From contig NZ_CAKAKB010000003.1 in NCBI RefSeq assembly GCF_916618755.1, positions 1,116,001 to 1,180,000 of the forward strand: a DNA stretch of 64,000 nt. The letters run 5' to 3'. Positions 57,414 to 64,000 of this stretch are shown here, piece after piece. The position numbers and the translations under genes were made by a program. The notes under the pieces are model-generated. The model was not told the origin of the DNA and did no database searches. It was given only the letters and a program-made list of their open reading frames with translations. Origin of the DNA: Actinotalea sp. Marseille-Q4924 (lineage in GTDB: Bacteria; Actinomycetota; Actinomycetes; Actinomycetales; Cellulomonadaceae). The stretch's first letter is position 1, and the number at the start of each line of letters is the position of its first letter.

Positions 57414-59138
57414 TCATCGCGGCGCCCGCGGGTCGAGCGGCTCGGGCGCGGGCGGCAGCGGCCCCGGCCAGCGCAGCGCGAACCCGACCGTGACCTCGCC
57501 GTCGGGCAGGACCCGCACGAGGCGGTGGTCCAGGACCTCGCCGGTCTCCCGGGAGAAGCGCAGGACGGTGATCTCGGCGACGCCGTTGAGGGGGCCGACC
57601 GTCGGCTCGCCGGAGACGGCGCCCGCCGTGCTGCTGTTGACGTACCGCACCCCGCCGACCTCACGCTCCGGCCCCACGCGCCGGTGGTAGTGCCCGGACA
57701 CCTGCGCGGGCACACAGCCCCGCTCGAGGGCCTGGCGGCCCATCCGCGGGTCGTGGACGAGCAGGAGGTCCACGTCGCCGTCGGTGCAGGCGACGTCCGC
57801 CAGGCGGGCGGCCGCATCGGCGATCGACTCCTCGCCTGCCTGCTGCGTCCCCACCCCGACCCGCGTCGTGCGGACGTCCGCGTCACCCAGGACCCGGATC
57901 CCCGCGACGTCGACCGGTTCGCCGTCCAGCACGGCCCAGCCGAGCGACCGCTCGTGCGCGGCGATGTCGGCGCTGTCGTGGTTGCCGTCGGCCACGACGG
58001 TCGTGACGTCCGCCGGCAGCGCCTGGTCGAACGCCGTGATGCAGTACGTCTCGACCGCTGTCCCGTTCATGGTGGTGTCCCCGGCGTTGAGGACCAGCTC
58101 GGCGCCCGACTCCTCGACCACGGCGCGGATCACCCGCGCCATGCCGACGTTGCAGTGCAGGTCCGAGACGACGACCGCGGAGACGGTCGCCTCCTCGGGC
58201 ACGGGTGTGATCCCGGCGGCCTCGCGGGCGGCCAGCACGCCCGCGTCGACGACCCGCTGCCTGTCCCAGGCCGTCCGCACGCCGGCGGCGGCCCGGTCGT
58301 AGAACGCCTCGTTCTGCCGGTAGGCGGTGACCACGCGGCTGCCGTAGGTGTCCACGACCCCCGCCAGCCGCCCCGTGATGACGGCGCCCTCGAGCGGCGT
58401 GCCGTCGAACACCGCCGACGGCGGCCCGGGGCTCGGCCGGGCGGGGAGGACCGTCCCGCCGGACGTCGTCGTCAGGGTGAGGAGCACCGGCAGGGTCGCG
58501 CCCGCGACGAGCAGCGGCGCGTGGCGCCGCGCGGAGGCGGAGAGCTCCGCTCGCCGGGCCGGTCCGAGCGCGGCCCGCACCGCGAGGACGACGCCCCCCA
58601 GCACCAGCGCTGCCAGGGCGCCACGTCGGACCGCGTCGGCCACGAGGGCGTCCACCGCCGTCCGGAGCGTCGCCTCCGGGGCGCTGAACAGCTGCACGTA
58701 CCGGTCGAGGTCCTCCCCGAGCTCGTCCAGGGTGAAGGCCGTCCGCACCTCGGTGAGCTCCCGCGGGATCTCCTGCACGGTCACCCTGGCGCCGAGGGTC
58801 AGCGGGGCGGGTGATCCCACCACGAGGGTGCCGAGCGGGCCGAGGTCGACGGTCACGCGGTGGTCGAGGGTCACCTCGTACCTGGCCGCGTGCGGGCCGA
58901 GGTTGCCGTCCGCCGACGCCGTCGCCACGCCGAACGCCGCCGCCACGAGGAGGACGGCGGCGACCGCCACCGCCCGGTGCACCTCGCGACGCCACGACAC
59001 CGGGCGCCACGCCCGCGCCAGGGCGCGCCGCCATCCTCGGGCCACCGCGCCCCCCGTGCGGGGGTCCGAGGGGCGCTCCGGCGCCACGCCGTCACGCGTC
59101 GACGGCGGGGCGGTGGCTCCTCGTGCGGTCGTGGTCAT
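57414..59138 (-). CDS. Membrane-anchored calcineurin-like metallophosphoesterase
   Basis: A 574-residue protein. About three membrane spans in the first 260 residues, then a phosphoesterase domain: VVVSDLHCN, LVLNAGDTTMN, VVADGNHDS, LLLVHDP and VSGHYHR give all five metal motifs. Substrate unknown. Probably extracytoplasmic catalytic domain. Start ATG (59138); ribosome site weak. Divergent from the channel-like gene. Confidence 0.83.
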   Translation of the reverse strand: MTTTARGATAPPSTRDGVAPERPSDPRTGGAVARGWRRALARAWRPVSWRREVHRAVAVAAVLLVAAAFGVATASADGNLGPHAARYEVTLDHRVTVDLGPLGTLVVGSPAPLTLGARVTVQEIPRELTEVRTAFTLDELGEDLDRYVQLFSAPEATLRTAVDALVADAVRRGALAALVLGGVVLAVRAALGPARRAELSASARRHAPLLVAGATLPVLLTLTTTSGGTVLPARPSPGPPSAVFDGTPLEGAVITGRLAGVVDTYGSRVVTAYRQNEAFYDRAAAGVRTAWDRQRVVDAGVLAAREAAGITPVPEEATVSAVVVSDLHCNVGMARVIRAVVEESGAELVLNAGDTTMNGTAVETYCITAFDQALPADVTTVVADGNHDSADIAAHERSLGWAVLDGEPVDVAGIRVLGDADVRTTRVGVGTQQAGEESIADAAARLADVACTDGDVDLLLVHDPRMGRQALERGCVPAQVSGHYHRRVGPEREVGGVRYVNSSTAGAVSGEPTVGPLNGVAEITVLRFSRETGEVLDHRLVRVLPDGEVTVGFALRWPGPLPPAPEPLDPRAPR

Positions 59139-59239
59139 CTCGGGACCAGCGTCGCGCATCCGGCGCGCTGCCGAAAACGGACCGGTCGCGGGCAGGCCGA
59201 CATGCGTGCCCGTGAGGGCCGCGCGAAGGTGGGAGCACC

Positions 59240-60040
59240 ATGACCACACCCCTGCCCGACCGGACCGAGCCGGACCGCGACCGGCGTGCGCCGCTCACCG
59301 CACCACCGGCGCCGGAGGCGCCGACGGGTCGGACCACCCCGCCGTCGACGGGTGCGCCGGACACCGTCACGCGCGCCGAGGAGCTCGCCCGACGGCTGGA
59401 CCGTCCGATGGGCGCCCTCGGCGTCCTCTTCCTCTTCCTCGTCCTGGCGCAGACCCTCGCGACGGACCCGACCACGACGGCATGGCTCAGCGCGCTCGGC
59501 TGGGTGCTGTGGGCGGTCTTCGTCGCCGAGCTGGTCCTGCGCGCCGTGGTCGCGAAGGACCAGCGCCGGTTCTGGCGCCGCAACTGGTGGCAGGTGGTCT
59601 TCCTCGCCGTCCCGTTCCTGCGGTTCGCGCGGGCGCTGTCCTTCCTCCGGCTCGGGCGGGCCGCCCGCGTGGCCCGCGTCGGCGGCATCCTCACGAGCGC
59701 CGTGCGCGGGTCCCGCTCCGCGGGACGCCTGCTGACGGACCGCATCGGCTGGCTCGTCGTCGTCACCGGTGTCGTCGTGCTCGCCTCGAGCCAGCTGCTG
59801 TACCTCGTCGGCGTCCACGAGACGTACGCGGACTCCCTCCACGCCGCCGCGCTCGCCACGGTCTCCGGGGAGCCGCTCGGCGCCGACGACGGCGTCGCGC
59901 GCGTCCTCGAGGTCGTCCTGGCCGTGTACTCCGTCGCGGTCTTCGCGACCCTCGCCGGCGCCCTGGGCGCCTACTTCCTCGAGCGTCCGCGGGAGCGCGC
60001 CGAGCCGGCCGGGACGGCCGGCGCCCGGTCAGTCCCGTAG
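59240..60040 (+). CDS. Voltage-gated-channel-like membrane protein with altered filter
   Basis: A 266-residue protein with a Pro-rich N-terminus, then six hydrophobic segments. Segment 4 is Arg-periodic (RFARALSFLRLGRAARVARV), like a voltage sensor. The pore region reads LATVSGEPLGADDG where potassium channels have TVGYGD, so selectivity is probably lost or different. The last helix ends AGALGAYFLERPRERAE. The start ATG lies after GGGAGCACC. It overlaps the small convergent ORF by 12 bp. Confidence 0.75.
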   Translation: MTTPLPDRTEPDRDRRAPLTAPPAPEAPTGRTTPPSTGAPDTVTRAEELARRLDRPMGALGVLFLFLVLAQTLATDPTTTAWLSALGWVLWAVFVAELVLRAVVAKDQRRFWRRNWWQVVFLAVPFLRFARALSFLRLGRAARVARVGGILTSAVRGSRSAGRLLTDRIGWLVVVTGVVVLASSQLLYLVGVHETYADSLHAAALATVSGEPLGADDGVARVLEVVLAVYSVAVFATLAGALGAYFLERPRERAEPAGTAGARSVP

Positions 60041-60223
60041 GCCGGGCGCGCGCCCGTCGGCCTCCAGGGCCCAGCGGTCACCGGCCCGGGACGTCGTCAC
60101 GACGCTGAGCGCGCCGTCCTTGTCCACCACAGACCGGGCCCCGAACGCGTTCAGCGTGGACAGGGTGCGTCTCCCCGTCACGCGCAGCAGGGCGACGGGC
60201 GTCACGTGGGCCGCGGTGCCCAC
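60029..60223 (-). CDS. Small hypothetical protein (64 aa)
   Basis: GTG (60223) to TGA. Third positions are almost all G or C, as in real genes here. The sequence includes LSTLNAFGARSVVDKDGAL. No ribosome site and no family recognised. GTG 60205 is another start. It could be a short real gene or chance ORF. Confidence 0.4.
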   Translation of the reverse strand: MGTAAHVTPVALLRVTGRRTLSTLNAFGARSVVDKDGALSVVTTSRAGDRWALEADGRAPGLRD

Positions 60224-60319
60224 GAGGAGCGTTCGGAGGATGTCGGACCGGCGAGCCCGCTCCGCTGGGCGGACGCCGTCCCACCGCCCGGGGTCTCCGC
60301 CCCGACGTGGCCCTTCGAC

Positions 60320-60358
60320 GACGAGGGCGGGACACCGTGTCGGTGTCCCGCCCTCGTC
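60320..60358 (-). terminator. Perfect 18-bp terminator downstream of tRNA remnant
   Basis: Arms 60320-60337 and 60341-60358 are perfectly complementary around TGT. It begins 6 nt beyond the tRNA 3' end on the minus strand, as expected for the native tRNA terminator. Confidence 0.88.
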
Positions 60359-60364
60359 CTCGGG

Positions 60365-60399
60365 TGGAGCTGAGGGGACTCGAACCCCTGACCCCCTGA
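60365..60399 (-). tRNA. 3' fragment of a tRNA-Ala-like gene (probable att site)
   Basis: On the minus strand the last 35 nt read as anticodon-stem 3' strand, variable loop, T-arm (AGGGGTTCGAGTCCCCT) and acceptor CAGCTCC plus A. CAGCTCC would pair with GGGGCTG, giving the G3-U70 pair of tRNA-Ala. No D-arm or anticodon arm is present to the right. This is what remains when an element integrates into a tRNA 3' end; the complete copy should lie beyond the right edge. Confidence 0.75.
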
Positions 60400-61296
60400 A
60401 GGGGCCGGGCTGGCTCTAGACCAGACCGGCGGTCGAGATCTCGCGGGCTTCCTCGTCTTGTCTCGTCGATGAGCAGGGCCGATGTCCGAACGGGCATCGG
60501 TGGCGGTTGGAGGGTATCGACTTCTTTCGCCTCTTCTCGAGCCCGCTCGTGACGTCTTTGTGTCCATTTTCTGTCCACTGGTCGCCGACGGGAACCCCGA
60601 TAGCGATCGCCGCCGGGCGACGGCACCGGCCGACCACGCGGCGGACCAACCCGACCCAGTGACGTCGGTTGCCTCGCAACGTCGACCACGTCGCTCTGCG
60701 CGAGAGCCCCCTGATCCGTTGGGAGAGGCCACGGGGAGGTGGACGACCACTCGGTGACGACGTGGAGGGCTGTCCAATGTGGAGCGAAGGTCGCCCGCGT
60801 CCGACTCAGGGATGTCGCGATCCCGAAGGCCGCCGCCTTGTTCAGGGGCGGCGGCCTGGTCCGCGCGGACCTTGCGGTCCGGACGTCAACCGGGCCTCAC
60901 CAGCTCGGCTGTGGAAGAGGCCTCTCGGGTAAGGAGCGGCCCCGTCTCCTCACTGTACGCCGAGAGCCCACCGTCCTGGCACCTTTGTCGACGGCTCTCT
61001 GCCACAGGAGGCCGATCTCCCGTTCGAGACTTTGCGGTGGGCGGCAACCCCAACCGGTCAGCTCATGGCGCGGTCGCTGACGACAGCGCTACCTGACCGC
61101 GGCGGTGGTGACCGGGCGATACCCGGCCTGGTCCTCCACCACCCTCGACGCTTGCTCAACACCCTCTCGCCAGGACGGCACGCACTGTGGCTGGCCCGTC
61201 GGGTTGGCCGGGACTGCTGCGCGTCGCGGCGCGCCAGCCGACACCCTGCCGGGCCGCCAGCTCCCCCGTGTCAGCGGGGCGACGCACACTGATCCC
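60400..61296. other. No supported gene; left end of probable integrated element
   Basis: Here GC falls, third-position bias is lost and no frame shows a recognisable protein. TGTCCA occurs twice 11 bp apart (60561-60566, 60572-60577), resembling arm-type integrase sites. Otherwise I see nothing. Confidence 0.55.
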
Positions 61297-61545
61297 ATGG
61301 ACCGCGGCCCGCACGCCGACTACTCCTCGTGGGTGGTCACCCATGGTGATCCGCCGCAGCGTCCGCAGATGATCGAACCCCCGCGCCGATGCGTCGCCGA
61401 CGTAGTGACGTACGGGGGCCATCGGGTACGCCTGCAGCTCTACGCCATTGCCCGCGCGCCGGGCTGGGTCTGCGTCCAGCAGGACCTACGTGACAGGGCC
61501 CCGTGGAACGCGTGGGTGCCGGCACGACAGGTCACACCGATCTAG
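61297..61545 (+). CDS. Hypothetical protein (82 aa) of the element
   Basis: ATG (61297) to TAG. The protein contains YSSWVVTHGDPPQRP, VTYGGHRVRLQLYAIAR and GWVCVQQDL, with balanced composition unlike random high-GC frames. No family recognised. Confidence 0.55.
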   Translation: MDRGPHADYSSWVVTHGDPPQRPQMIEPPRRCVADVVTYGGHRVRLQLYAIARAPGWVCVQQDLRDRAPWNAWVPARQVTPI

Positions 61546-61610
61546 CCGGCCAGTCGATCGCGCGCGGATCGCGACCGAGCTCCGAGGCACCTGCCGTGGG
61601 TGCCACCGGC

Positions 61611-61817
61611 TCAGGCTGCGCCGCCGAACGGGCGCAGCAGTGCCGTGACGTCGCTGCGGCGGATGCGGACGATGCGGGTGCCGACCTTCACTGCCCGGAG
61701 CTCACCGCTGGCGATGAGCTGACGGACGAAGCGCTCGGTCACCTGCAGGTCCCGAGCGACGTCGGCGACGGTGACGAACGTCGATGGTGAGGTCTGGTGG
61801 ATCGATTCGGTGGCCAT
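61611..61817 (-). CDS. Excisionase-type helix-turn-helix protein
   Basis: A 68-residue protein. FVTVADVARDLQVTERFVRQL and SGELRAVKVG, then RIRRSDVTALL, is the HTH_17/excisionase fold. Start ATG (61817) follows GGGGGGA. In integrative elements such proteins direct excision or regulate transfer. It faces the repeat array at 61862-62038. Confidence 0.85.
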   Translation of the reverse strand: MATESIHQTSPSTFVTVADVARDLQVTERFVRQLIASGELRAVKVGTRIVRIRRSDVTALLRPFGGAA

Positions 61818-61861
61818 GGTCCCCCCAGAAGCGGAGTCGGTCCCTCGAGGGTCCTCAGGGC

Positions 61862-62038
61862 CGATAGCCAAACCGATGACGGGACAGAAAACCCGCTAGC
61901 GCGAGCGATGACGCCCCTGGGGATGACATAGCCGTCGCGATGACGCGGGCGATGGCTCCGCGTTCCGTCATCGCCGCGCCCTCGTGCCGTCATCGGGCCT
62001 GACCTGCAGGTTCGTCCGCGTCATCGCTACGGCTATCG
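61862..62038. repeat. Symmetric array of CGATGACG repeats bounded by CGATAGCC
   Basis: Six perfect CGATGACG octamers and one near copy: direct at 61874, 61906, 61921 (GGATGACA) and 61938; inverted at 61966, 61988 and 62019. CGATAGCC (61862-61869) and GGCTATCG (62031-62038) close it. The halves mirror about 61950: CGATAGCC-N4-CGATGACG-N23/24-CGATGACG. It fills the gap between the divergent HTH gene and the 290-residue gene. Candidate origin, oriT or multi-operator. Confidence 0.85.
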
Positions 62039-62086
62039 CCGCTGAGCAGCGTCTTCGGTGTCCGTTCGAGACCGGAGGCGACGACG

Positions 62087-62959
62087 ATGACCCACGACAA
62101 CACGACACCGGCCGGCGTCTTGCCGGCCCGCGAGCAGCGGGGGGTGACCCGCGACAGGCAGGGGCTTCTCGACGCACTCGCGCTTGTGGACGCGCACGGT
62201 TGGGACAGCGAGCCCGCGACCGATCTGCTGACGCAGATCCGGTACGAGCTCATCCGACCGTTGACGATCGACATCGGCCTGCGCGGCACCGCCGCGGCCC
62301 AGGCCGAGGCCAGCGCGTGGGAGACGGTGTGGCTCAAGCTGTGCGACCCCCACCTGCGCTCCGCAACTTCTCCGTGGGGAGTGATCTGGCAGACCGCCCG
62401 GCGCGCCGTCCTTGCCGAGGTCCTCGCCGCCCGGTGGGGCACGGAGACCCGACGGGCTTGGGAGCACAACGCCGAAGAGCGCACCGGACGACGCGCTCGG
62501 CCGATCCGCCTGGAGCCGCTTCTCGCGTCCGGCTACGACACGGCCGACCCGAGCCCACCGCCAGAGCCGGCGCCAGGAGCCCCCGTGGCGTCGGCGCTGC
62601 AGTTGGCCGCCGACGCCTTGACCCAGGCCGGCTGGGACGCCGTCGAGGCGAGACGGATCGTCGCCGAGGTGGCCCTCATGGATGAGGCGCTGGGCCGCGG
62701 CGCGACCGTCGTGGGATGGCGGCCACTCGCCGCCCGGCTCGCGCTGCCCCCGTGGCAGGCACGCAGGCTGACGTACCTGCTGCGCGGGTCGGTCGACCGC
62801 CCCGGCCTGCTCGCACGGCTCATCGCCGAAGGTCCGCACATCATCCACGCCGTGGAGCTGCGTGAGGCGATGGCCGCGACGCGCTCGCGCACGCTGCCCA
62901 CACCGACCCAGCGCTGCTTCGCCGCCCGCGGCTCCCGTCCACAGGGGCTCGCGTGCTGA
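62087..62959 (+). CDS. Hypothetical protein (290 aa) of the element
   Basis: ATG (62087) with GGAGG 8 nt upstream. The N-terminal half contains a helical region (LLDALALVDAHGWDSEPATDLLTQIRYELIRPL; ETVWLKLCDPHLRSATSPWG), the middle is Pro-rich, the C-terminal part has GRGATVVGWRPLAARLALPPWQARRLTYLLRG, which resembles a helix-turn-helix. A DNA-binding or replication-regulating role is possible but I do not recognise the family. Confidence 0.7.
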   Translation: MTHDNTTPAGVLPAREQRGVTRDRQGLLDALALVDAHGWDSEPATDLLTQIRYELIRPLTIDIGLRGTAAAQAEASAWETVWLKLCDPHLRSATSPWGVIWQTARRAVLAEVLAARWGTETRRAWEHNAEERTGRRARPIRLEPLLASGYDTADPSPPPEPAPGAPVASALQLAADALTQAGWDAVEARRIVAEVALMDEALGRGATVVGWRPLAARLALPPWQARRLTYLLRGSVDRPGLLARLIAEGPHIIHAVELREAMAATRSRTLPTPTQRCFAARGSRPQGLAC

Positions 62960-63075
62960 CCTCCTCCACAGCCCGCGCCCGAGCCGGCCACATCTTCTCG
63001 GTCCGCGGCGCACACCTGGTGGCATGAGACCCATCACGTCGCAGAGCAGCCGGGGAACGACTTGGCCGCAGAGTC

Positions 63076-63103
63076 TGTCACAAACCGGGCTACTCGTGTC
63101 ACA
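63076..63103 (+). promoter_or_regulatory. Two TGTCACA direct repeats upstream of lipoprotein gene
   Basis: TGTCACA at 63076-63082 and 63097-63103, 21 bp apart (two helical turns), about 75 bp before the lipoprotein start. Possible activator or repressor sites. The rest of 62960-63176 shows only a short GC-rich hairpin near 63120-63142. Confidence 0.4.
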
Positions 63104-63176
63104 GTGGGCACTTTCACGTCGAGTCCCCACGGCGGGGACGAGACGTAGATCGGGCACCGTCAAGGGGGACGGAATC

Positions 63177-63779
63177 ATGCCGAGACGAACAGGGCTGACA
63201 CCGTACGCAGCGGCACTGGTGTGCGCCGCCGTCATGGGCGCAGGGGGATGCTCGGTCGCCGCGCCCGCTCAGACTCCGGTGCCAACGGCGACGCTCAGGA
63301 CACCCCCGTCGCAGGAGCCAACCCCCACCGCTGAACCGACAGCCACGGTCGACCCAGCCGTGGCCGAGGCGGAGGCGGCCGTGCTCGCGGCATACCGCAC
63401 CTACTGGGAGGTCTCGGCAGCCGCGCTCGCCGACCCCCTCGCTCCCCTGCCACAGGACTTCGATCGCTTCATCGTCGACAAGGCGAGAGCGGGCCTGGCG
63501 GAGTCGCTGCTGTGGGCCGAGCAGAACGACGTCAAGATGGTCGGTGCGCCGATGATCTCGCCGTCGGTCGAATCACTCGTCCTCGAGGGCGAGCAGGCCG
63601 CGCACGTCGTGGACTGCGTGGACTCCACCGACTGGATCCTCACCCATCGCGAGACCGGCGACCCCGCGTCGTCCGCAACCAACCAGAACACTCGAGTGAC
63701 AGCCGACGCGTGGGCCACCGTCTACGACGGTCGCTGGGTCATCCGCGAGGTGACGCTGAACCGGGAGGAGCCGTGCTGA
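63177..63779 (+). CDS. Secreted lipoprotein (200 aa) of the element
   Basis: ATG (63177) preceded by AAGGGGGA. Signal peptide with lipobox GAGGC (Cys around residue 25), Thr/Pro-rich linker (PTPTAEPTATVDPAV), then a small domain beginning AVLAAYRTYWEVSAAAL and ending WATVYDGRWVIREVTLN, a pattern seen in lipoproteins encoded in actinobacterial conjugative elements. The next gene overlaps its end. Confidence 0.75.
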   Translation: MPRRTGLTPYAAALVCAAVMGAGGCSVAAPAQTPVPTATLRTPPSQEPTPTAEPTATVDPAVAEAEAAVLAAYRTYWEVSAAALADPLAPLPQDFDRFIVDKARAGLAESLLWAEQNDVKMVGAPMISPSVESLVLEGEQAAHVVDCVDSTDWILTHRETGDPASSATNQNTRVTADAWATVYDGRWVIREVTLNREEPC

Positions 63780-64000
63780 GGGGGGTCGCGAGCTGCCTCG
63801 CGGTCACGGCGTCCCTGATCGTCACCGTCGCGTCCCCTGCCCTCGCCGCTCCCGGCGTCGAATGTCCACCCACGATCATCAACTGCGAGATCGAAGCGGA
63901 GACCCCGGGAACGCCTGGCAACTCCGGCCCGAACGCGCCGACCACACCCATCAGCGACGGGCAGTGCAGGACTGCCACCGGCAACGTCGTGCCTTGCTGG
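63773..64000 (+). CDS. Secreted Cys-rich protein, partial
   Basis: GTG (63773) overlaps the lipoprotein stop by 7 nt. Signal peptide (VASCLAVTASLIVTVASPALAA, about residue 26) then a mature region with Cys in VECPPTIINCEIEAE and a Gly/Pro/Asn linker, continuing past the window edge. Coupled expression with the lipoprotein suggests a joint surface role. Confidence 0.65.
   Translation, partial: MLRGVASCLAVTASLIVTVASPALAAPGVECPPTIINCEIEAETPGTPGNSGPNAPTTPISDGQCRTATGNVVPCW

Noticed and set aside
60365-60440. A complete tRNA gene
   Set aside because: The T-arm and acceptor 3' strand are good, but no anticodon loop, D-arm or matching 5' acceptor strand can be folded to the right.
60482-61096. Several overlapping open frames after the tRNA remnant
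   Set aside because: No ribosome sites, no third-position GC bias and no recognisable domain in any frame.
62033-63235. 400-codon minus-strand frame across the right-hand element
   Set aside because: It is antisense to two better supported genes and to the repeat array, with no recognisable domain.

Overview
The window is a 64 kb stretch of a high-GC actinobacterial chromosome. Coding regions use almost only G or C at third positions, starts are often GTG, and genes are packed with 1-4 nt stop/start overlaps. The gene content (maltose ABC transporter with LacI regulator, single-chain GlyS, HrcA with CIRCE, DUF3097, solo PemK-like protein beside rpsT/lepA, leaderless TANNNT promoters) fits Micrococcales, most likely a Cellulomonas-like genus. 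The genus is an inference.

Positions 1-11,400 are a carbohydrate block. malE and malF (minus strand, malF cut by the window edge) lie divergent from a malR-type LacI regulator, which is followed by a GH13 glucosidase. Next come three tandem paralogous membrane-anchored PQQ/beta-propeller proteins and a secreted lipoprotein alpha-amylase.

Positions 11,400-24,500 hold dusB, two convergent YibE/F paralogues and glyS, then the zinc operon znuA-znuC-znuB-zur with a DedA-like gene. Two Zur-type boxes sit on the zinc operon promoter. recO-uppS and leuA follow; leuA has a 16-codon Leu-rich leader peptide.

Positions 24,500-36,600 carry two membrane proteins, then the housekeeping run hrcA-dnaJ-rsmE, a HIT protein, and phoH-ybeY-CBS protein-era, all on the minus strand. 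CIRCE precedes hrcA. DUF3097 and DUF4870 genes are on the plus strand.

Positions 36,600-49,300 hold lepA-hemW, a solo PemK-like protein, rpsT, an XRE-TPR regulator with a small secreted-peptide gene directly upstream, holA, comEC, comEA and leuS.

Positions 49,300-60,050 hold a HerA-like ATPase, a fatty-acid desaturase, the manganese operon mntC-mntA-mntB-mntR, copC with a YceI protein, a membrane phosphoesterase and a channel-like protein.

From about 60,365 to the right edge the character changes. A 3' fragment of a tRNA-Ala-like gene, still followed by its terminator, marks a probable attachment site. Beyond it lie an excisionase-like HTH protein, a large symmetric array of CGATGACG repeats, and secreted proteins typical of an integrative element that runs off the window.

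The most novel-looking item is the pair at 40,951-42,669: a TPR-type (RRNPP-like) regulator and a 44-residue exported peptide. The promoters of both carry the same 17-bp palindrome, GTCAY-N7-RTGAC, as expected of an autoregulated peptide-sensing circuit.
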